DNA of 64,000 nucleotides from Dillenia suffruticosa (lineage: Eukaryota; Streptophyta; Magnoliopsida; Dilleniales; Dilleniaceae): positions 19,853,701-19,917,700 of the forward strand of contig JAVTVX010000004.1 of assembly GCA_033439265.1 (NCBI GenBank), given 5' to 3'. Made by a program: the position numbers and the translations under genes. This document shows, piece by piece, positions 24,041-36,084 of the stretch. The notes beneath the pieces are model-generated. The model searched no databases, was not told the origin of the DNA, and saw only the letters and a list, made by a program, of their open reading frames with translations. Each line of letters begins with the position of its first letter. Position 1 is the first letter of the stretch.

Positions 24041-25870
24041 GTTTATCAACTATTTTATTCACATAATGAGATTCACTCAATGCATAACCCCACTTTTACA
24101 CCTAAAATGGTATCAACCTCGCCATCGTTCATTTTGAACTTTCAAGTCAAACATTTCTTATTTTTTAAGACACCTTGCATTTTGATTTCAACAATGAGCA
24201 TGTCATCAACATATAAACAAACTATTATACCACACTTATTAGTAAATTTCGAATAAATTCATTTTTCCACATTGTTATATTTGAAACCATTTTGTAAGAT
24301 CACCGAATCTAACTTCTCAACCCATTATTTCGGTGCTTGCTTTAACCCACACAAAGATTTCACTAACTTGTAATTTTCATTTTTATTTCTCGGCAATACA
24401 AAACCAACTTGTTCCCTGTTAATCCCTTCATTTAAATTACTACTTAAAAATGCAATCATAATATTTATCTGATATACACATAAATTGTACAATAAAGTTA
24501 ATGTAAATGGCACCGTTATTGATTTAATCCTATCTACCAGAGTGTATATATCAAAATAGTTAATACCTTAGCTTTGTCAAAAGCTTTTACAATCAATCTG
24601 GTCTTGAAAGTTTGTATTGAACCATCCAAATTAAATTTCTTCCTAAATACCCACTTTCAACAGTTAAGTTTGGAATCAAAATGCAAGTTCTTGACCTCAA
24701 AAGTATTGTTTGACAAAATGGAATTCAGTTCGTCATTAATTGCCCATCCCAAGAAGCCATAGCTTTACTATATTTCTTGGATCATCTTCAATATGTAATA
24801 AAATGGGTATTTGTTTAACTATTGACTTTCTATCCCCTTTTATAAGACACATGATCACTTGTGTGTATACAAAATTAGGATCCGATTGTTTTGCTACTCT
24901 TCCTCTTTGACTTCTGACGTTATTTGGTAAATTATCAAGTTTAAAAGAACAGTCAAAACTATTATCCATATGTTGTTTATTATCTGACTTTAGATCATTG
25001 CAAAGATCATTGAGAAACTAATTCTCTATGAACTTTACATCCATTTAATTCCACAATTACATTGAAATCAACATCGAGAGCCTATAAGCTTTTAAATTTT
25101 TTGGCATAATCCGTCAAGAAACTTTTGTTTGTTCTGAGTCATGGCTTAATCCTTTTAGATTCAATAACTCTATATAATGTGCTAGGCAGCCCCAAACTCT
25201 AAAGTTCTTCCCACAATGGAAACACTTTCTATTCTTCTTGAAATTATTGGAGTTGTTGGGTTTGACAAGCTCATCAAACTTGAGTTTCCTTTGTTAAATG
25301 ACGATTATTCTCACTGATTAGAATTTGTTTCTTGATTCGAATATTATTGAAAAATAGATCTATACTAAGATTTTTTTATATGGATACATGAGTTTCTTCT
25401 TGTAATCATTCCAAAATGGTGGCAATTTTAAAATAATTGTCGCCACTTGCATAGGTTCTAAAACTTCAACCTTTAGGGCTTTCAATTTGGATACCAAGAC
25501 TTGTGATTCATCAACCTAAGCCAAAATAGACTTGTTCTCCACAATATTAAACTTAAAATATTGAAATAGAAAGGAATGTATGATATATCCTCTGCAACAT
25601 TCCTTATCATTTTCATATTCAGTGTAGGCATTCTTTTGGTCATTGGTGCTCTTTTTATTTGGTTGAGGAGGTTTTGGATAGTCTACATCCATCTGGATAT
25701 TCATTTCTTTGAGACAAACTTTGTCTTATCTTTTCACCTAGTGAAATTGAAGTCATCTTCATCAAACGGATCCAACTTGATAGCGTAATCTTTTGCTTTA
25801 ATGGTCATATCCCCAGCTTGTTCTCCATTTCAAGTGACTAAAATATTTCACTCTATGAATGTTGGTTTAA
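24040..25870 (-). mobile_element. Ty1/copia remnant lacking most of integrase (copia-2)
   Basis: Read on the minus strand from 25870. A gag segment includes MNIQMDVDYPKPPQPNKKS (25648-25704). A zinc-knuckle fragment CFHCGK follows near 25215. The post-integrase linker has NNVRSQRGRVAKQSDPNF near 24870-24930, and the RT has IAFLSSNLNEGI and LVKSLCGLKQAPK (24325-24513) and LYVDDMLIV near 24190. Protease and the integrase core are not detected between zinc knuckle and linker, so about 1 kb appears deleted. Many stops are present. No LTRs were identified on either side. Confidence 0.8.
24180..24513 (-). pseudogene. copia-2 reverse transcriptase remnant
   Basis: The fingers/palm region keeps KSLCGLKQAPK, a standard copia RT block, and the catalytic LYVDDML sequence near 24190 with both Asp residues. 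Upstream NIMIAFLSSNLNEGI corresponds to the family's DVKTAFL.G.L.E.I block, with the catalytic Asp of DVKTAF replaced. Stops and shifts prevent expression. Confidence 0.8.
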
Positions 25871-26524
25871 TATGGGATTTCTGGTTCTGTAAGAAAATAA
25901 AGGAAAAAAAAAAGAAAAACAATGGAAAGACTTGAATAAAATAAATATAAAGATTAGAAGCAAGAGAGATTCTTTGTCTTACAGTGTTGAATGCTCCCAA
26001 TAACAAAATAGTTTATTAAAGAATTTTAAGCAAATAAAAGAGAGAACTTTTGATCAACAATTTAAGAGTTCTCCCCTTGAATACTCAAGAAAACTTTTAA
26101 AAATAAGAGAAAGAATCAAGATTTTTTTTTTTTTTTTTTTTTGCTTTATATTTGAAACCTTATTCTGTGTCTTATGGACAAAATGGTGTCCCAAATATGT
26201 TATAAATTTGTTGGAAATAACTTCTAAATAATTACCAAATTTAAGGTGAGTGTACATATTACCAATTCACTGAAAATAACTGTCGAGTTTTAGGTGAAGT
26301 GTCTTTTGAAGCGAAGAGATATCGGTTTCCAAATATGTTACTAATTCCTTATAAATGAACAACTAAGTTTGAGTTAAGTGTCTTTTGAAGTAAAAGAAGC
26401 ATGACCTTCCATTCAAATGGATACATCCTTTTTCATTAATTTCCACTTCAAACCTTTTCCAAACTCAATAATTCGGACTCACAAAAATAATCGTACAAAC
26501 TCTCTTTTACGCTTATATTTTACA
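25871..26524. other. AT-rich spacer with a weak direct repeat
   Basis: Two loosely similar segments, about 26160-26310 and 26320-26400, share CCAAATATGTTA and AAGTGTCTTTTGAAG words. A poly(T) run of 21 bases lies at 26122-26142. No gene is seen. Confidence 0.5.
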
Positions 26525-27974
26525 TGAAACACCGGTTATATATAAAAAAAAAGAAAGAAAAACAAAATAAAAACCCACTTACTCTCTCTCTCTCTCCCTC
26601 CCTCACTTTTCTCTCATCCCCCGAACACTCTTTCCTTGGCTTTCTCACCCTCTCAGCTTTCCTCACTCTCTCCCTCTTGCCAAGCTCTCTCTTGCCAAGC
26701 TCTCTCTCTCTCTCCCCTTAGAAATCATCCAACTCACACCCAAAATTAATTGTTGAAGTTTCCAAACACTTAAACGTCAACCCTAGAACAAAATCCTAGT
26801 GAGAGATTGAGATTTCTAGTGAGATGAAAACCTAGTGTTTGGTGGTGGTTCGAATTGGAGATAAAATTGTTGACAAGAATTGAGGTAATACTCCTTCCTG
26901 TCTTAGATTTGAGTTACTCTGTCACAAAATTCAGGACTTATGTTGAGATTGAAATGGAATCTAGGGTTTGGAGACTCAACTTGAGGGATATGTTTCAACC
27001 ATGAAATTAAGGCAATATTTTCACCATTTCCTTGGGTTTAGTTCTTTATTCACTGATTTGAAACTAAGATCGAAGATTTAGGGTTGGGGTAGAGAGAGAT
27101 CACTCACTATTTTCATGAAACCTTTGATGTTTTTTCTTTTTTTTTTTCTGCGAACTGGACAGCCGAGCATGTTGTAGTCTTACACTCATAACTTTTTCAG
27201 CATAATAGCAAATTGTATGGAGTTTTCTTCCACTACAAAAAAGTACGGTTTTAGTGACAAAAAAAAATTTCGCTATTTTGTGACGGATTTAGTGATGAAA
27301 ATTTTGTCGTCGCTAATTTGCAACGAAATTAGCGACAAAAAAGTATTTGTGGCTAAATTAGCAACAGATATATTATTCATGGATAAATTCATTGCTAATT
27401 GGCGATGAAAAAATTTTTATCGTTAAATCCGTCGTTAATTGGCGACGAAAAATTTGTCGTTGCAAAATTCGTCACTAATTAGTGACGAATAGAAATTTTG
27501 TAGCTAAATTATACCACGGATACTATTATCCGTCGCTAAATTTAGCCACGAAAAATTTTTGTAGCCAATTTTATCGCTAATTTTCATCGCTAATTAGTGA
27601 TGGTAAAAATATTTGTCACAAAATTTAATAATAAACTCCAAAATTCGTAACTAAATTCATTACTAATTAGCCACAAAAAAATATTTGTGGCAAAATTCGT
27701 CTCAATTACCCACAAAGAAAATATTCGTGACTAAATTTGTACCTAATTTATTATCGGAATTTCAAAATTCATGACTAATTTCCAAACAAAGTTTCTTCTA
27801 TATTCTATTAGTAAATATTTTTAACTGTATCTCTCTTTTTAATATATTATAAATAACGAAATCAAATTAAATACATATTGAATATTACAATTCTCATCAA
27901 TTTGACAATTTTCAACAATAAATAATTCAACCAATCTGTAATAAATAATTTTCAATTAACCACGGCTGTCGAGT

Positions 27975-28210
27975 TCACCATTCGTGTTTTTTGTCTTCTA
28001 CTTTCATTCGCTTTTCTCATATAGTTCAATTGTTTTTAAAAGTTTAATTGATCATCTTCATTCGCTATTGTCATCAATAAGGAACACTATAGATCATACA
28101 TTCACATCCGACGATCTATCTCGTCTGCTAAGTAGATCAAACAGTAGTTTTTGGAGGATGGCAGCCGTAAGACGGATAACTACTGATAAGCGGTTGTTTA
28201 TTTATCGACA
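27975..28210 (+). pseudogene. Possible relic exon in CACTA A3, shared with A2
   Basis: It corresponds in opposite orientation to 17440-17680 of A2. The open reading stretch at 27984-28256 here includes SDDLSRLLSRSNSSFWRM (about 28105-28160). Matching residues in A2 are kept without gaps over about 35 codons. The product and family are unknown. Confidence 0.4.
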
Positions 28211-29088
28211 TGGTTTCAAAAAAATAAAATACAAAATAAAAAGAATAATAAAATAATAAAATAAAAGAGAAAATAAGAAAATAAAATATAAAATGTTAAA
28301 CTTAATTTTTTAAACTAACATTTTATATTTTTATATTTTGTTATTTTATTATTTTATTCATTTATATTACCTAATCATATTTTTTATTTTATAATATTTT
28401 AAATTAGCATTTTATTTTATTATTTTATATTTTTATTTTTTAAATAATAATATTATTTTATATTTTAAAATATTTTGTTATTTAGCGACAGATAAATATT
28501 CATTGCTAAATTTAGCGACGGATTCAATAATCCGTTGCTGATTTATTTTAAATTAACATTTTATATTTTATTTTATTTTGCTATTTTATTATTTTATTAG
28601 TAAAAAATATATAATTTTATATATAATTAAATAAAAGATAATATTAATATAATAATTAAAGAATAATAATATTATATATTTTATTTAATATATTATATAT
28701 TATCATATTTTCTATTTATTATATTATATCTTATTGTATTTAAAATAAAATAATAAAATATTAAAAAAATAAAATAAAGAATAAAATAAAATGTTATTTA
28801 AAAATATTATTTAAAATATTATAAAATAATAAATATGATTTTTAAATATAAAATAATAAAATAAAATTCATATTAACAAATCATATTAATATACTAATTA
28901 AAAAATAAAACATATATAATAAGTAGAAAATGTTCTGATATATAATATATTAAATAAAATATATAATAAATATAATTTATATAATTTCTAAAATATAAAA
29001 TAATAAAATAATTTAGTTTATTATTATTAAAAAAATGTGAAAAAAAGATAACAAATAAAAAAAAGGAGTATGGATAGATAACTAATTG

Positions 29089-29145
29089 TAGTTTGGTCGT
29101 TGAGATGCTTATGATATTTTGTGAGTGTACAGGTTCCATTCTCGC
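29089..29145 (+). other. tRNA-like A/B-box module in CACTA A3
   Basis: A-box-like TAGTTTGGTCG (29089-29099) and B-box-like GGTTCCATTCT (29132-29142) are 43 bp apart, the normal spacing of tRNA internal promoters. A GC-rich segment starts about 25 bp downstream, as in the other elements. Confidence 0.55.
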
Positions 29146-29169
29146 TGAAGGCATTTCTTGCAAAATAAA

Positions 29170-29300
29170 GGGAGTCAATGCCGGTGGGCGCAGTGCGAGT
29201 CCGGGTGAGCGGGCGGGGCACGGTTGTGGGGTAGGTTCGTGTTTGGGCTCGTGAGTGGGCGCATGGTTGGTGCGGGTGGGTCTGGCAGCGAGAGCAGGTT
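29170..29300. other. GC-rich island in CACTA A3
   Basis: About 130 bp of G-rich sequence (GGGCGCAGTGCG, GGGCGGGGCACGG) between the tRNA-like module and the AT-rich subterminal repeats. No gene. Confidence 0.7.
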
Positions 29301-29410
29301 GCGGCTTATGTACATTCCTTAAAAAATAAAAATATAATTTAGCGATGGATTTAAATCCATTGCTAATCAAATATAATTAAATAAAATAATATAATAAATA
29401 TATAATAAAA

Positions 29411-29690
29411 CTTAACGAGGAATCCGTCCCTAAATTAAATATATAATTAAATAAAATAAAATATTAATATAATGATTAAATAAAAATATATATAATAAAT
29501 AAAAAATATTATAATATATAATATAATTTAGCGACGGATTCTTAGGATTCGTCGCTATTTTAGCAACGGATTTCTTATATTAATATAATAAATAAATAAA
29601 TAATATAATAATATATAATAAAACTTAACGAGGAATCCGTCCCTAAATTAAATATATAATTAAATAAAATAAAATATTAATATGGACAAA
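29411..29690. repeat. 213-bp-spaced duplication inside CACTA A3
   Basis: CTTAACGAGGAATCCGTCCC followed by about 45 bp of AT-rich sequence occurs at 29411 and again at 29624, nearly identical. Confidence 0.85.
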
Positions 29691-31300
29691 ACTTTTGCGA
29701 CGCATCATTTTTTTGCCGCTAAATCCGTCGTAAATGTTTTTAGTTACGAATTTTTCTGAAATTTTTATCACTAAAACCGTGTTTTTTTGTAGTGTTCTTA
29801 TGAAACTAAACATCCAAACCATGAAAATGACAAAAGATTCGAAGGTTTTCAATGAGAGTTTGATTTTTGGTGATTTTTCAAATGGACCAGTTCTACAAAA
29901 ATGCTTTGTTCCCTGCTCTATTTCTGGTAGCAGGTTTACCTCGAAATTTAGATGTCTTCTGGGCAAAATTATGCTGAATTTAAACATCAAAATTGTAGAT
30001 CAATGTCTTATCTTTAATTTGAAACTTGAATCACTTAAATCCGATGTACGTAGTGAAAGTTACGACAATTCTTTGGTGACTGTGCAAATGTGGTGTCATG
30101 AATTTAGGACTAACAAATTCGTAAACTTGGGTATTTCTTTGTGATTGTACTTGAATCCAGCTACAAACATTCTTAACTTTAAGTAGTAATTGAAATCACC
30201 TCAATCCAAGTTTTGTAGGTCAAGATATGAACATTTTTCTAAGATATGGTTGGGCAGAAAGATTTAGGCTATGAGACAATTAGAGAAAAATTTGGTTAAC
30301 CCTAATATTGACCTACATTTAAGTGATGAAATTGTGTTTATTGTCTTAGGTTGAGACAATTGAAGGGTTTAGAAGAGATTTACCTTTGACCAGATTGTGG
30401 ATTGTGAGTGGTTACCTTTTTAAGAGATGAGTGAATGAATGATTATGATTTTGAATGAGAAAATATTTTACTTGACTTTACAAATATTTTTAAAATTGGT
30501 TTATAAATTGATTTATGATTGTAGAGTGTCCAGAAAGGGAGTTTGAAAAAAAATATGCATCCAAGTATTGAATTTAAAATAATATGTCATATTTATTGAT
30601 CTATGTTGAACATGTTGGTATTGAACTTATAATTTAAGAAATGTTTGAATAATATTGGCACATATTGATACATGTTATGATATTTGTGAAATAATACTTG
30701 AATACATGACCTAATGGCTATAGTTATTTCCCCCACGACATGGCCCCACGGGATGACGTGTTTAGGGGCGTTTGCCTTGGGAGATAGGCACACTCGAGAG
30801 GTATCTTTAAGGCCGTTATTATTATTTCTCGGATTAGGATGGTAGCACCCCAAGGGAGGTCCAAGCAAACGCCAAGATTGGAGGCATTTGTGAGTTGGAA
30901 ATACATAAAAATCCTTGGCAGTTCCATCCTTGATTGTGGTTGACCATAGTCGGGAGCTATGATTTTGGCAATCTTATGATTTTGGAAAAGTTATAGATAT
31001 GATTAAATGTATATAACTTGTTCATTATGAATATTGAATTTTATTTGAAAAACTTTGTGTTTGATGATAAATCTCGAATTTTATGGGCACGATGATATGA
31101 TTTTAAAATAATTATTTGACACGTTCACAATCATCTCTCATTTACTTTCATAACATGTTATTCACTTACTAAGTATTTTTCTATACTCATTCCTCTTATT
31201 TTATTTTTTCACAAAGGAAGTCTAGATTAAGGTATTGTTAGTGTTAGTATTTTGAGACAACATCATCTCAAAAGACTCACTGTGGGTACTAGTTTTCTTC

Positions 31301-31632
31301 GAATTTTTTGAAGATTTTAGATAAACCCCTTTGAGACATTTTGTATAAACTCCTTTGGAAGTTTATCTACTCTTCATATTTTAATTTTTTTTGTTGTTAT
31401 TGTATAAATTATCTTAAAATTCTCCACTTTTCTTTCTTGAAATTTACTTGGAAATTATTTTTTGTGGAATTTTTTGAGGATTTTAGATAAACCCCTTTGA
31501 GACATTTTGTATAAACTCCTTTGGAAGCTTATCTACTCTTCGTATTTTAATTTTTTTTGTTGTTTTTGTATAACTTATCTTAAAATTCTCCACTTTTCTT
31601 TCTTAAAATTTACTTGGGAATTGTTTTTTGTG
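31301..31632 (+). repeat. 166-bp tandem duplication inside LTR-3
   Basis: The unit beginning GAATTTTTTGAAGATTTTAG at 31301 recurs at 31467 and is nearly identical throughout (shared AAACCCCTTTGAGACATTTT and CTCCACTTTTCTTTCTT). It arose within this LTR copy or its parent. Confidence 0.92.
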
Positions 31633-31956
31633 GGATTTGATATGGATCCCTTGAGTAGGAACTTATTTTACATTTTATGAATTTGATTTGGATAGTCAGT
31701 TTGGCCTTATGCATACATGTTACCCACAGGGATAGACCAGGCTGGTCCTTTGTTTGTGTGATGAATGCATATTGGTTTATTTGGATTTATTGAATTATTT
31801 TGGAAAATGGATGGATATTGATTAATGCCTTACGATACTTTGGTGTATAGGTTAGGCTTACTCATATTTCAGGATAACGCAACGGTTGTCGCGTGCTCGA
31901 TCCGAGTGTTGGGGCATGACATTACAAGTATAACTTCAACTTATCACCAAGTTTTC

Positions 31957-32444
31957 TATAACAAGCAATAGATGAGTTTGAAGGTAACGGCTACTAGCTA
32001 TTAGCTTTGTTAATTCAGTTACAACCATTGTTAGTTAGGGTTGTTGATTCTGTTGCATTAGTTAGGATCAATTGAGCAATTGATATTAGTTAGGATTAGT
32101 TAGGCAACTGAATGGAAAATTATATAAAAAGGAAATGTAAAAGTGGAATAAGTAGGAATGAAAATGATATTACTATTCTCTTTCTCTCTCTAAAATCATT
32201 CTCTCTCTCTTCTTTCCCTCTCTCTCTGTAATTCTCTGTATCTTCTTCTTCTTCTTCTTCAATTCCCTTTCAATCTACCACATTCCACAGCATTCCTTTT
32301 ATCACCATTCTACCCATTAACATGTGTAAAACCTCACGTCCCCCATGCTCTGTTTTGCCAACTCGCATGCTATGTTTTTCATGTTTTTTGAGTGTGGTCA
32401 CTAAGTAAGCCCTGTTCCTATTTCCTCACTGCTGGATTGTGACA
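31957..32444 (+). repeat. 5' LTR of the gag-only element
   Basis: It begins TATAACAAGCAATAG (the 3' copy begins TGTAACAGACAATAG, so the terminal TG has decayed) and ends GGATTGTGACA. A TATAAAAAGG box occurs at about 32126, upstream of CT-rich sequence. Confidence 0.9.
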
Positions 32445-32489
32445 AAATTGGTATCAAAGCTACAAATCTTTGAAAAAATATTAGGAAAA

Positions 32490-33049
32490 GATGGTGGAAG
32501 GCACTGGATTCAAGGCCATTGAAGAACAACTCAAGAAATAGGATACAAAGATGCAAGAAATCCAATTAGAACTTGAATGAAAGATGAAAGAATAGCTTCA
32601 AAAGTTAGAAGCAAAAATTGAGGTAATCATATCCAGTATGGACAATAAATTCAGCACTCTTATAGGAATGATAAACAAAGATAGGATAGAAGTTCAAGAA
32701 TATGACAAGCTCTCCAAAACTGCACTTCTTCCCGCTACATAGGAAGAAAGAATTAGGATGGAATTGGTATCTCCCACATTCAAGAAAGATGCAGTAGGTT
32801 GTGGGAACCTACCCAACCCATGTATGGTCAAGTGCAGTAAATTCTTTACTATATACCAAGTTTCTGTACCCTTGTGAGTTGATACCATCGAAATGTATCT
32901 AGAAGGGAAGACAGAAATTTGGTTTCGAGGTTTGAAAATGGTGAAGAAAGAAGTTGGCTGGGATGAGTTTTCACAACTTTTGTGCCAATAATTTGAGGAC
33001 AAAGGAGTACAAGATGAAGTCGAAGAGTTTAACAAGCTGCAACAACATG
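32490..33049 (+). pseudogene. Gypsy-type gag, N-terminal part
   Basis: Starts MVEGTGFKAIEEQLKK and continues with a helical segment, then Retrotrans_gag text: CSKFFTIYQVS near 32835, VDTIEMYLEGKTEIWFRGLK near 32880-32937 and WDEFSQLLCQ near 32960, ending EEFNKLQQH where the CACTA begins. At least four in-frame stops are present. The protein is the capsid-forming part of gypsy elements. Its reading continues at 39455 after the transposon. Confidence 0.85.
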
Positions 33050-33804
33050 CACTATAAATTAAAATGCTGTGTTGACGGTAACTTTTAGGGTTGGAAATTT
33101 TTATTGACGGTTTTTATGAGTTATAGAGATGCCGTATGACGAAACAGTTAGGAAAATATAGACTTTTTCCAACGGGATAAAATCTCAATGAAGAAAAGTT
33201 TACTAACTATCGGTAAAACTACCATAACCATCTGTAAAGCAATATTCATTTGTGATGGTTATAAATTCTGATCAATAAATGTAATAGTCTTTTTGGTAAG
33301 GTTTAAAAACAGTTTCAATATAAATCCTTTTTATTGTTTACTTAACAATACTGTCTCGATAGGTTTTAGATATATGGTAACACACAAATTCAATTCTCAC
33401 TATTAGAGTAAACCGTTTATATAAATTCTATTTATATTAATCTATATATTGTAATGTTAGTGAAAACCAATGATTGTTATCATTTTTGTGTTATATACCC
33501 TTCTAAATACTATATAATATTTTTGTCATAGTATTGTAACTATATTTAAAAATAGTCTAGGTGGTAAGTGGTAAGCTGTGATAAATTTATGCTAGTGGTG
33601 GTATGGTAAATAGGTGATAATGATAAGTATAAGTAGGTGGTAAGTAGGTGGTAAATAGATGGCAAGTAAGTTTGTATAGTGGTAAGTTAGTGGTAAGTTT
33701 CTGATATATAGTTTGCAATTTACCACCACTTATTATTTACCAGCGACTTACCATCACTTACCACTTACCATCGGTTAGCATGGTAAAAAGTAAGTTTGAT
33801 CAAC

Positions 33805-33925
33805 TGCACCGGGCATGCATGGAAGCGCTGTGCGGGCACCCACACAGGCCACCGCACGGGGCATGCGGCATGCAAGCGGCCCTACGGGCGCCCGGCCATG
33901 CCACCGCGCAACGTCGCGCAACTGT
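33805..33925. other. GC-rich island 1 in CACTA B1
   Basis: Sequence made of GGGCATGC, GCGGGCACCC and GGGCGCCCGG words, ending GCGCAACGTCGCGCAACTG. No gene. Confidence 0.75.
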
Positions 33926-34287
33926 GGATGACTCTAATTACTAAATTTTTAATATTATTAAATTAGTAATTTATATATTATTATTTAAAAATTATAATGA
34001 TTATTAAATTTTTAATTTATATTATACATAGAATATCAAAAAATTTAATGATCAAACAATATTATATATAATTTATATGACTTCTAAAAAAAACCCTACC
34101 ACGGCAATTAAGCCATCAATTTATTCATTATCATTCAAGCAACTCTCAAAAACTGGAGGCAAATTTTGTCAAGCGCCAATTTATTTCAGAAACCGCTAAA
34201 AACTTTTTATTTGTTTTTTGTTTCAACCGCGAATTTAGTTTTGACGCCCATCATAATTATCATCATGTTAATTACTTGTTACTTCCC

Positions 34288-34291
<4 letters not shown>

Positions 34292-34327
<36 letters not shown>
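34292..34327. repeat. (CT)n microsatellite
   Basis: CT repeat of about 18 units inside CACTA B1. Confidence 0.95.
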
Positions 34328-34333
<6 letters not shown>

Positions 34334-35149
34334 TTTAACTCTCTTTGCTTGCTTCTATTTAAATGAAAAAAACCTAAACAATCACTAAATTAAATTAAAC
34401 CTACTTATGTTTATGTTAGCAAAATCAAACCAAATTATCATAAAAATCATAAAAAATTCATTGTCTCATTACAAGATTGACAAGATGATTACAAGATGAT
34501 GTGCCGGCAATGACAAAATTAATCAAACCACCTTACCATTAAAAAATAAAAGTCATTGTGTCATGATGATGTGCTGCCTTTGACAAAATTTGCATGAAAA
34601 ACTTGAATTACTTTATTCTCAAATTTTGTTAAGCTACTTTACGAGATGAACCTAGAGGTATTAAATCTAAACATGTGACATGATAACAAGTGTGGTTTTT
34701 CTAACATTGGTTATTTTAATCATCGAACTAGATTAAATTTGGCCTTGACTTATCATATATTTATCCAATATATCTATCCAAGAATAATGTTGTTGTGCAA
34801 CATAAATTTTATCTACGCAACATTAATTTTGTCATAATTGACTTATACTATTTATATCATATCACATCACCTATGCATAGAATGATGTTATTAGTGGGTG
34901 AGAAGAATGTTGTTAGTGATTAGTACAACTAATACACACAACTAAATTGTTTATTCTCTTAAATATTATTCTTAAATGATATTATTAGTTGATTTATTGT
35001 CTAACTTTGTACACAACCTTGATATTACTCTCTTACAACCCTTTGGCTATAAAGTGGAAACTTTGAAATATTTTTTAAAATCCTAAATTTTTTCTTTTAA
35101 CATAAAGAAAATATGAAATAAAAATAATAAATTATATAGAAACTCGGCC

Positions 35150-35220
35150 AGCCATGCCACTGGGCACGGCCGGCATGCCACCATGCATGCGGGGAAGCGC
35201 ACATGCAAGTACCCGCCACG
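35150..35220. other. GC-rich island 2 in CACTA B1
   Basis: About 70 bp around GGGCACGGCCGGCATGCC, flanked on both sides by TTATTAATATT-type DNA. No gene. No purine tract or tRNA-like module is seen beside it. Confidence 0.65.
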
Positions 35221-35769
35221 GCTATATTAATTATTAAGTTAGTGAATTATTAATAAAATTAAATTAGTTATTTATATATTATTAATTTATATTATTAATA
35301 TTATTGATTAAAAATTGAAATGATATTAAATTAGTAATTTATATAACAGTATTATGATATATTGTTATAATAATAATTATTTATATATTGTTATTGTCGT
35401 TATAATATCAATATTATTTAATTTAATATAATATAAAAAATTTAAATTATCAATATCATCACAAAATCTCTTTTTTTGGCGTTTTGTCGGTAATTTAATT
35501 AATTTTAGCAGTAATTTAATTAATTTTGATGCCAAAAACCATTTAGTTCTTCTTGGCGGGGCGCCAAGATTTAGCGCGAAAAATATCTTCTCATATTAAT
35601 TTAATTAATTTCTCTCTCTTACTCGTGCTTCATTTATTGGCATTTATTTGCTTTTGTAGTTCTCTTCATTTATTCTCTCTATACTTTATGCTTTCTATGC
35701 GGAGAGAGTAATAGCGAGAGTAATGGAAAATCAATCACAGTCACAGTAAGAAAATTCAAAATTCAAATG

Positions 35770-35980
35770 AGATTAGAAAATGAAAAAAAAAATGACACCA
35801 AGTTGAAGGAAAAGAAAAGGAGGTGAGAGTGAGATACGGGGGGAAAAAAGTGAGAATGAGATAGCAAAAAAAAAAGTGAGATTGAGATAGAGAGGAAGAA
35901 AGAAGAAAAAAAAACAAAACGAAGAAGAGAGAACAATAATAAATTGGTGATCAATAATAAAAAGAAGAAGAAGAAGAAGG
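35770..35980 (+). repeat. Purine tract in CACTA B1
   Basis: G/A-rich sequence containing GGAGGTGAGAGTGAGATACG and AGTGAGATTGAGATAGAGAGG, ending in (GAA)n just before the tRNA-like module. It is shared with A1, A2 (reversed) and B2. Confidence 0.8.
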
Positions 35981-35988
35981 CAGTGTTG

Positions 35989-36049
35989 TGGCACAGTGGT
36001 TGAAACAATTGAAATGCCTTCCAAAAAAGCTTGGGGTTTAAATCCCCTT
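35989..36049 (+). other. tRNA-like A/B-box module in CACTA B1
   Basis: A box TGGCACAGTGG (35989-35999) and B box GGTTTAAATCC (36035-36045) are 46 bp apart. The B box sits in a perfect 4-bp stem, GGGG/CCCC, as in a T-arm. The A box is identical to that of B2. A full cloverleaf with acceptor pairing is not evident, so a functional tRNA is unlikely; Pol III promoter activity is possible. Confidence 0.7.
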
Positions 36050-36084
36050 GTAGACATATTTTGAAGAAAAAAAGAAGGCATTGG

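Larger units (their letters stand above)
27231..29794. mobile_element. Non-autonomous CACTA (En/Spm) element A3
   Basis: Ends are CACTACAAAAAAGTACGG and CCGTGTTTTTTTGTAGTG, with target duplication TTC (27228-27230, 29795-29797). The TIRs extend about 18 bp when one end is reversed. TTAGCGACGAAA-type repeats fill the first 550 and last 450 bp. The interior includes the segment shared with A2, very AT-rich DNA, a tRNA-like module and a short GC-rich island. No transposase is encoded. It inserted into solo LTR-3, so it is younger than that LTR. Confidence 0.96.
26525..31921 (+). mobile_element. Long Ty3/gypsy-type solo LTR (LTR-3) split by CACTA A3
   Basis: The sequence starts TGAAACACCGG and ends GGGGCATGACA, with a 5-bp target duplication TTACA on both sides (26520-26524, 31922-31926). 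Without the 2564-bp CACTA insertion and its duplicated TTC, it is about 2.83 kb, close to the 2.78 kb LTR-1. It shares with LTR-1 and LTR-2 a GA/CT-rich early part and a late block beginning GGCTATAGTTATT (30717), and all three end in a GATAACGC..CGTGCTCGA-type sequence. No internal region is present, so it is a solo LTR produced by recombination between two LTRs. Long LTRs of this size occur in plant chromovirus-type gypsy elements such as Tekay/Del. Confidence 0.9.
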
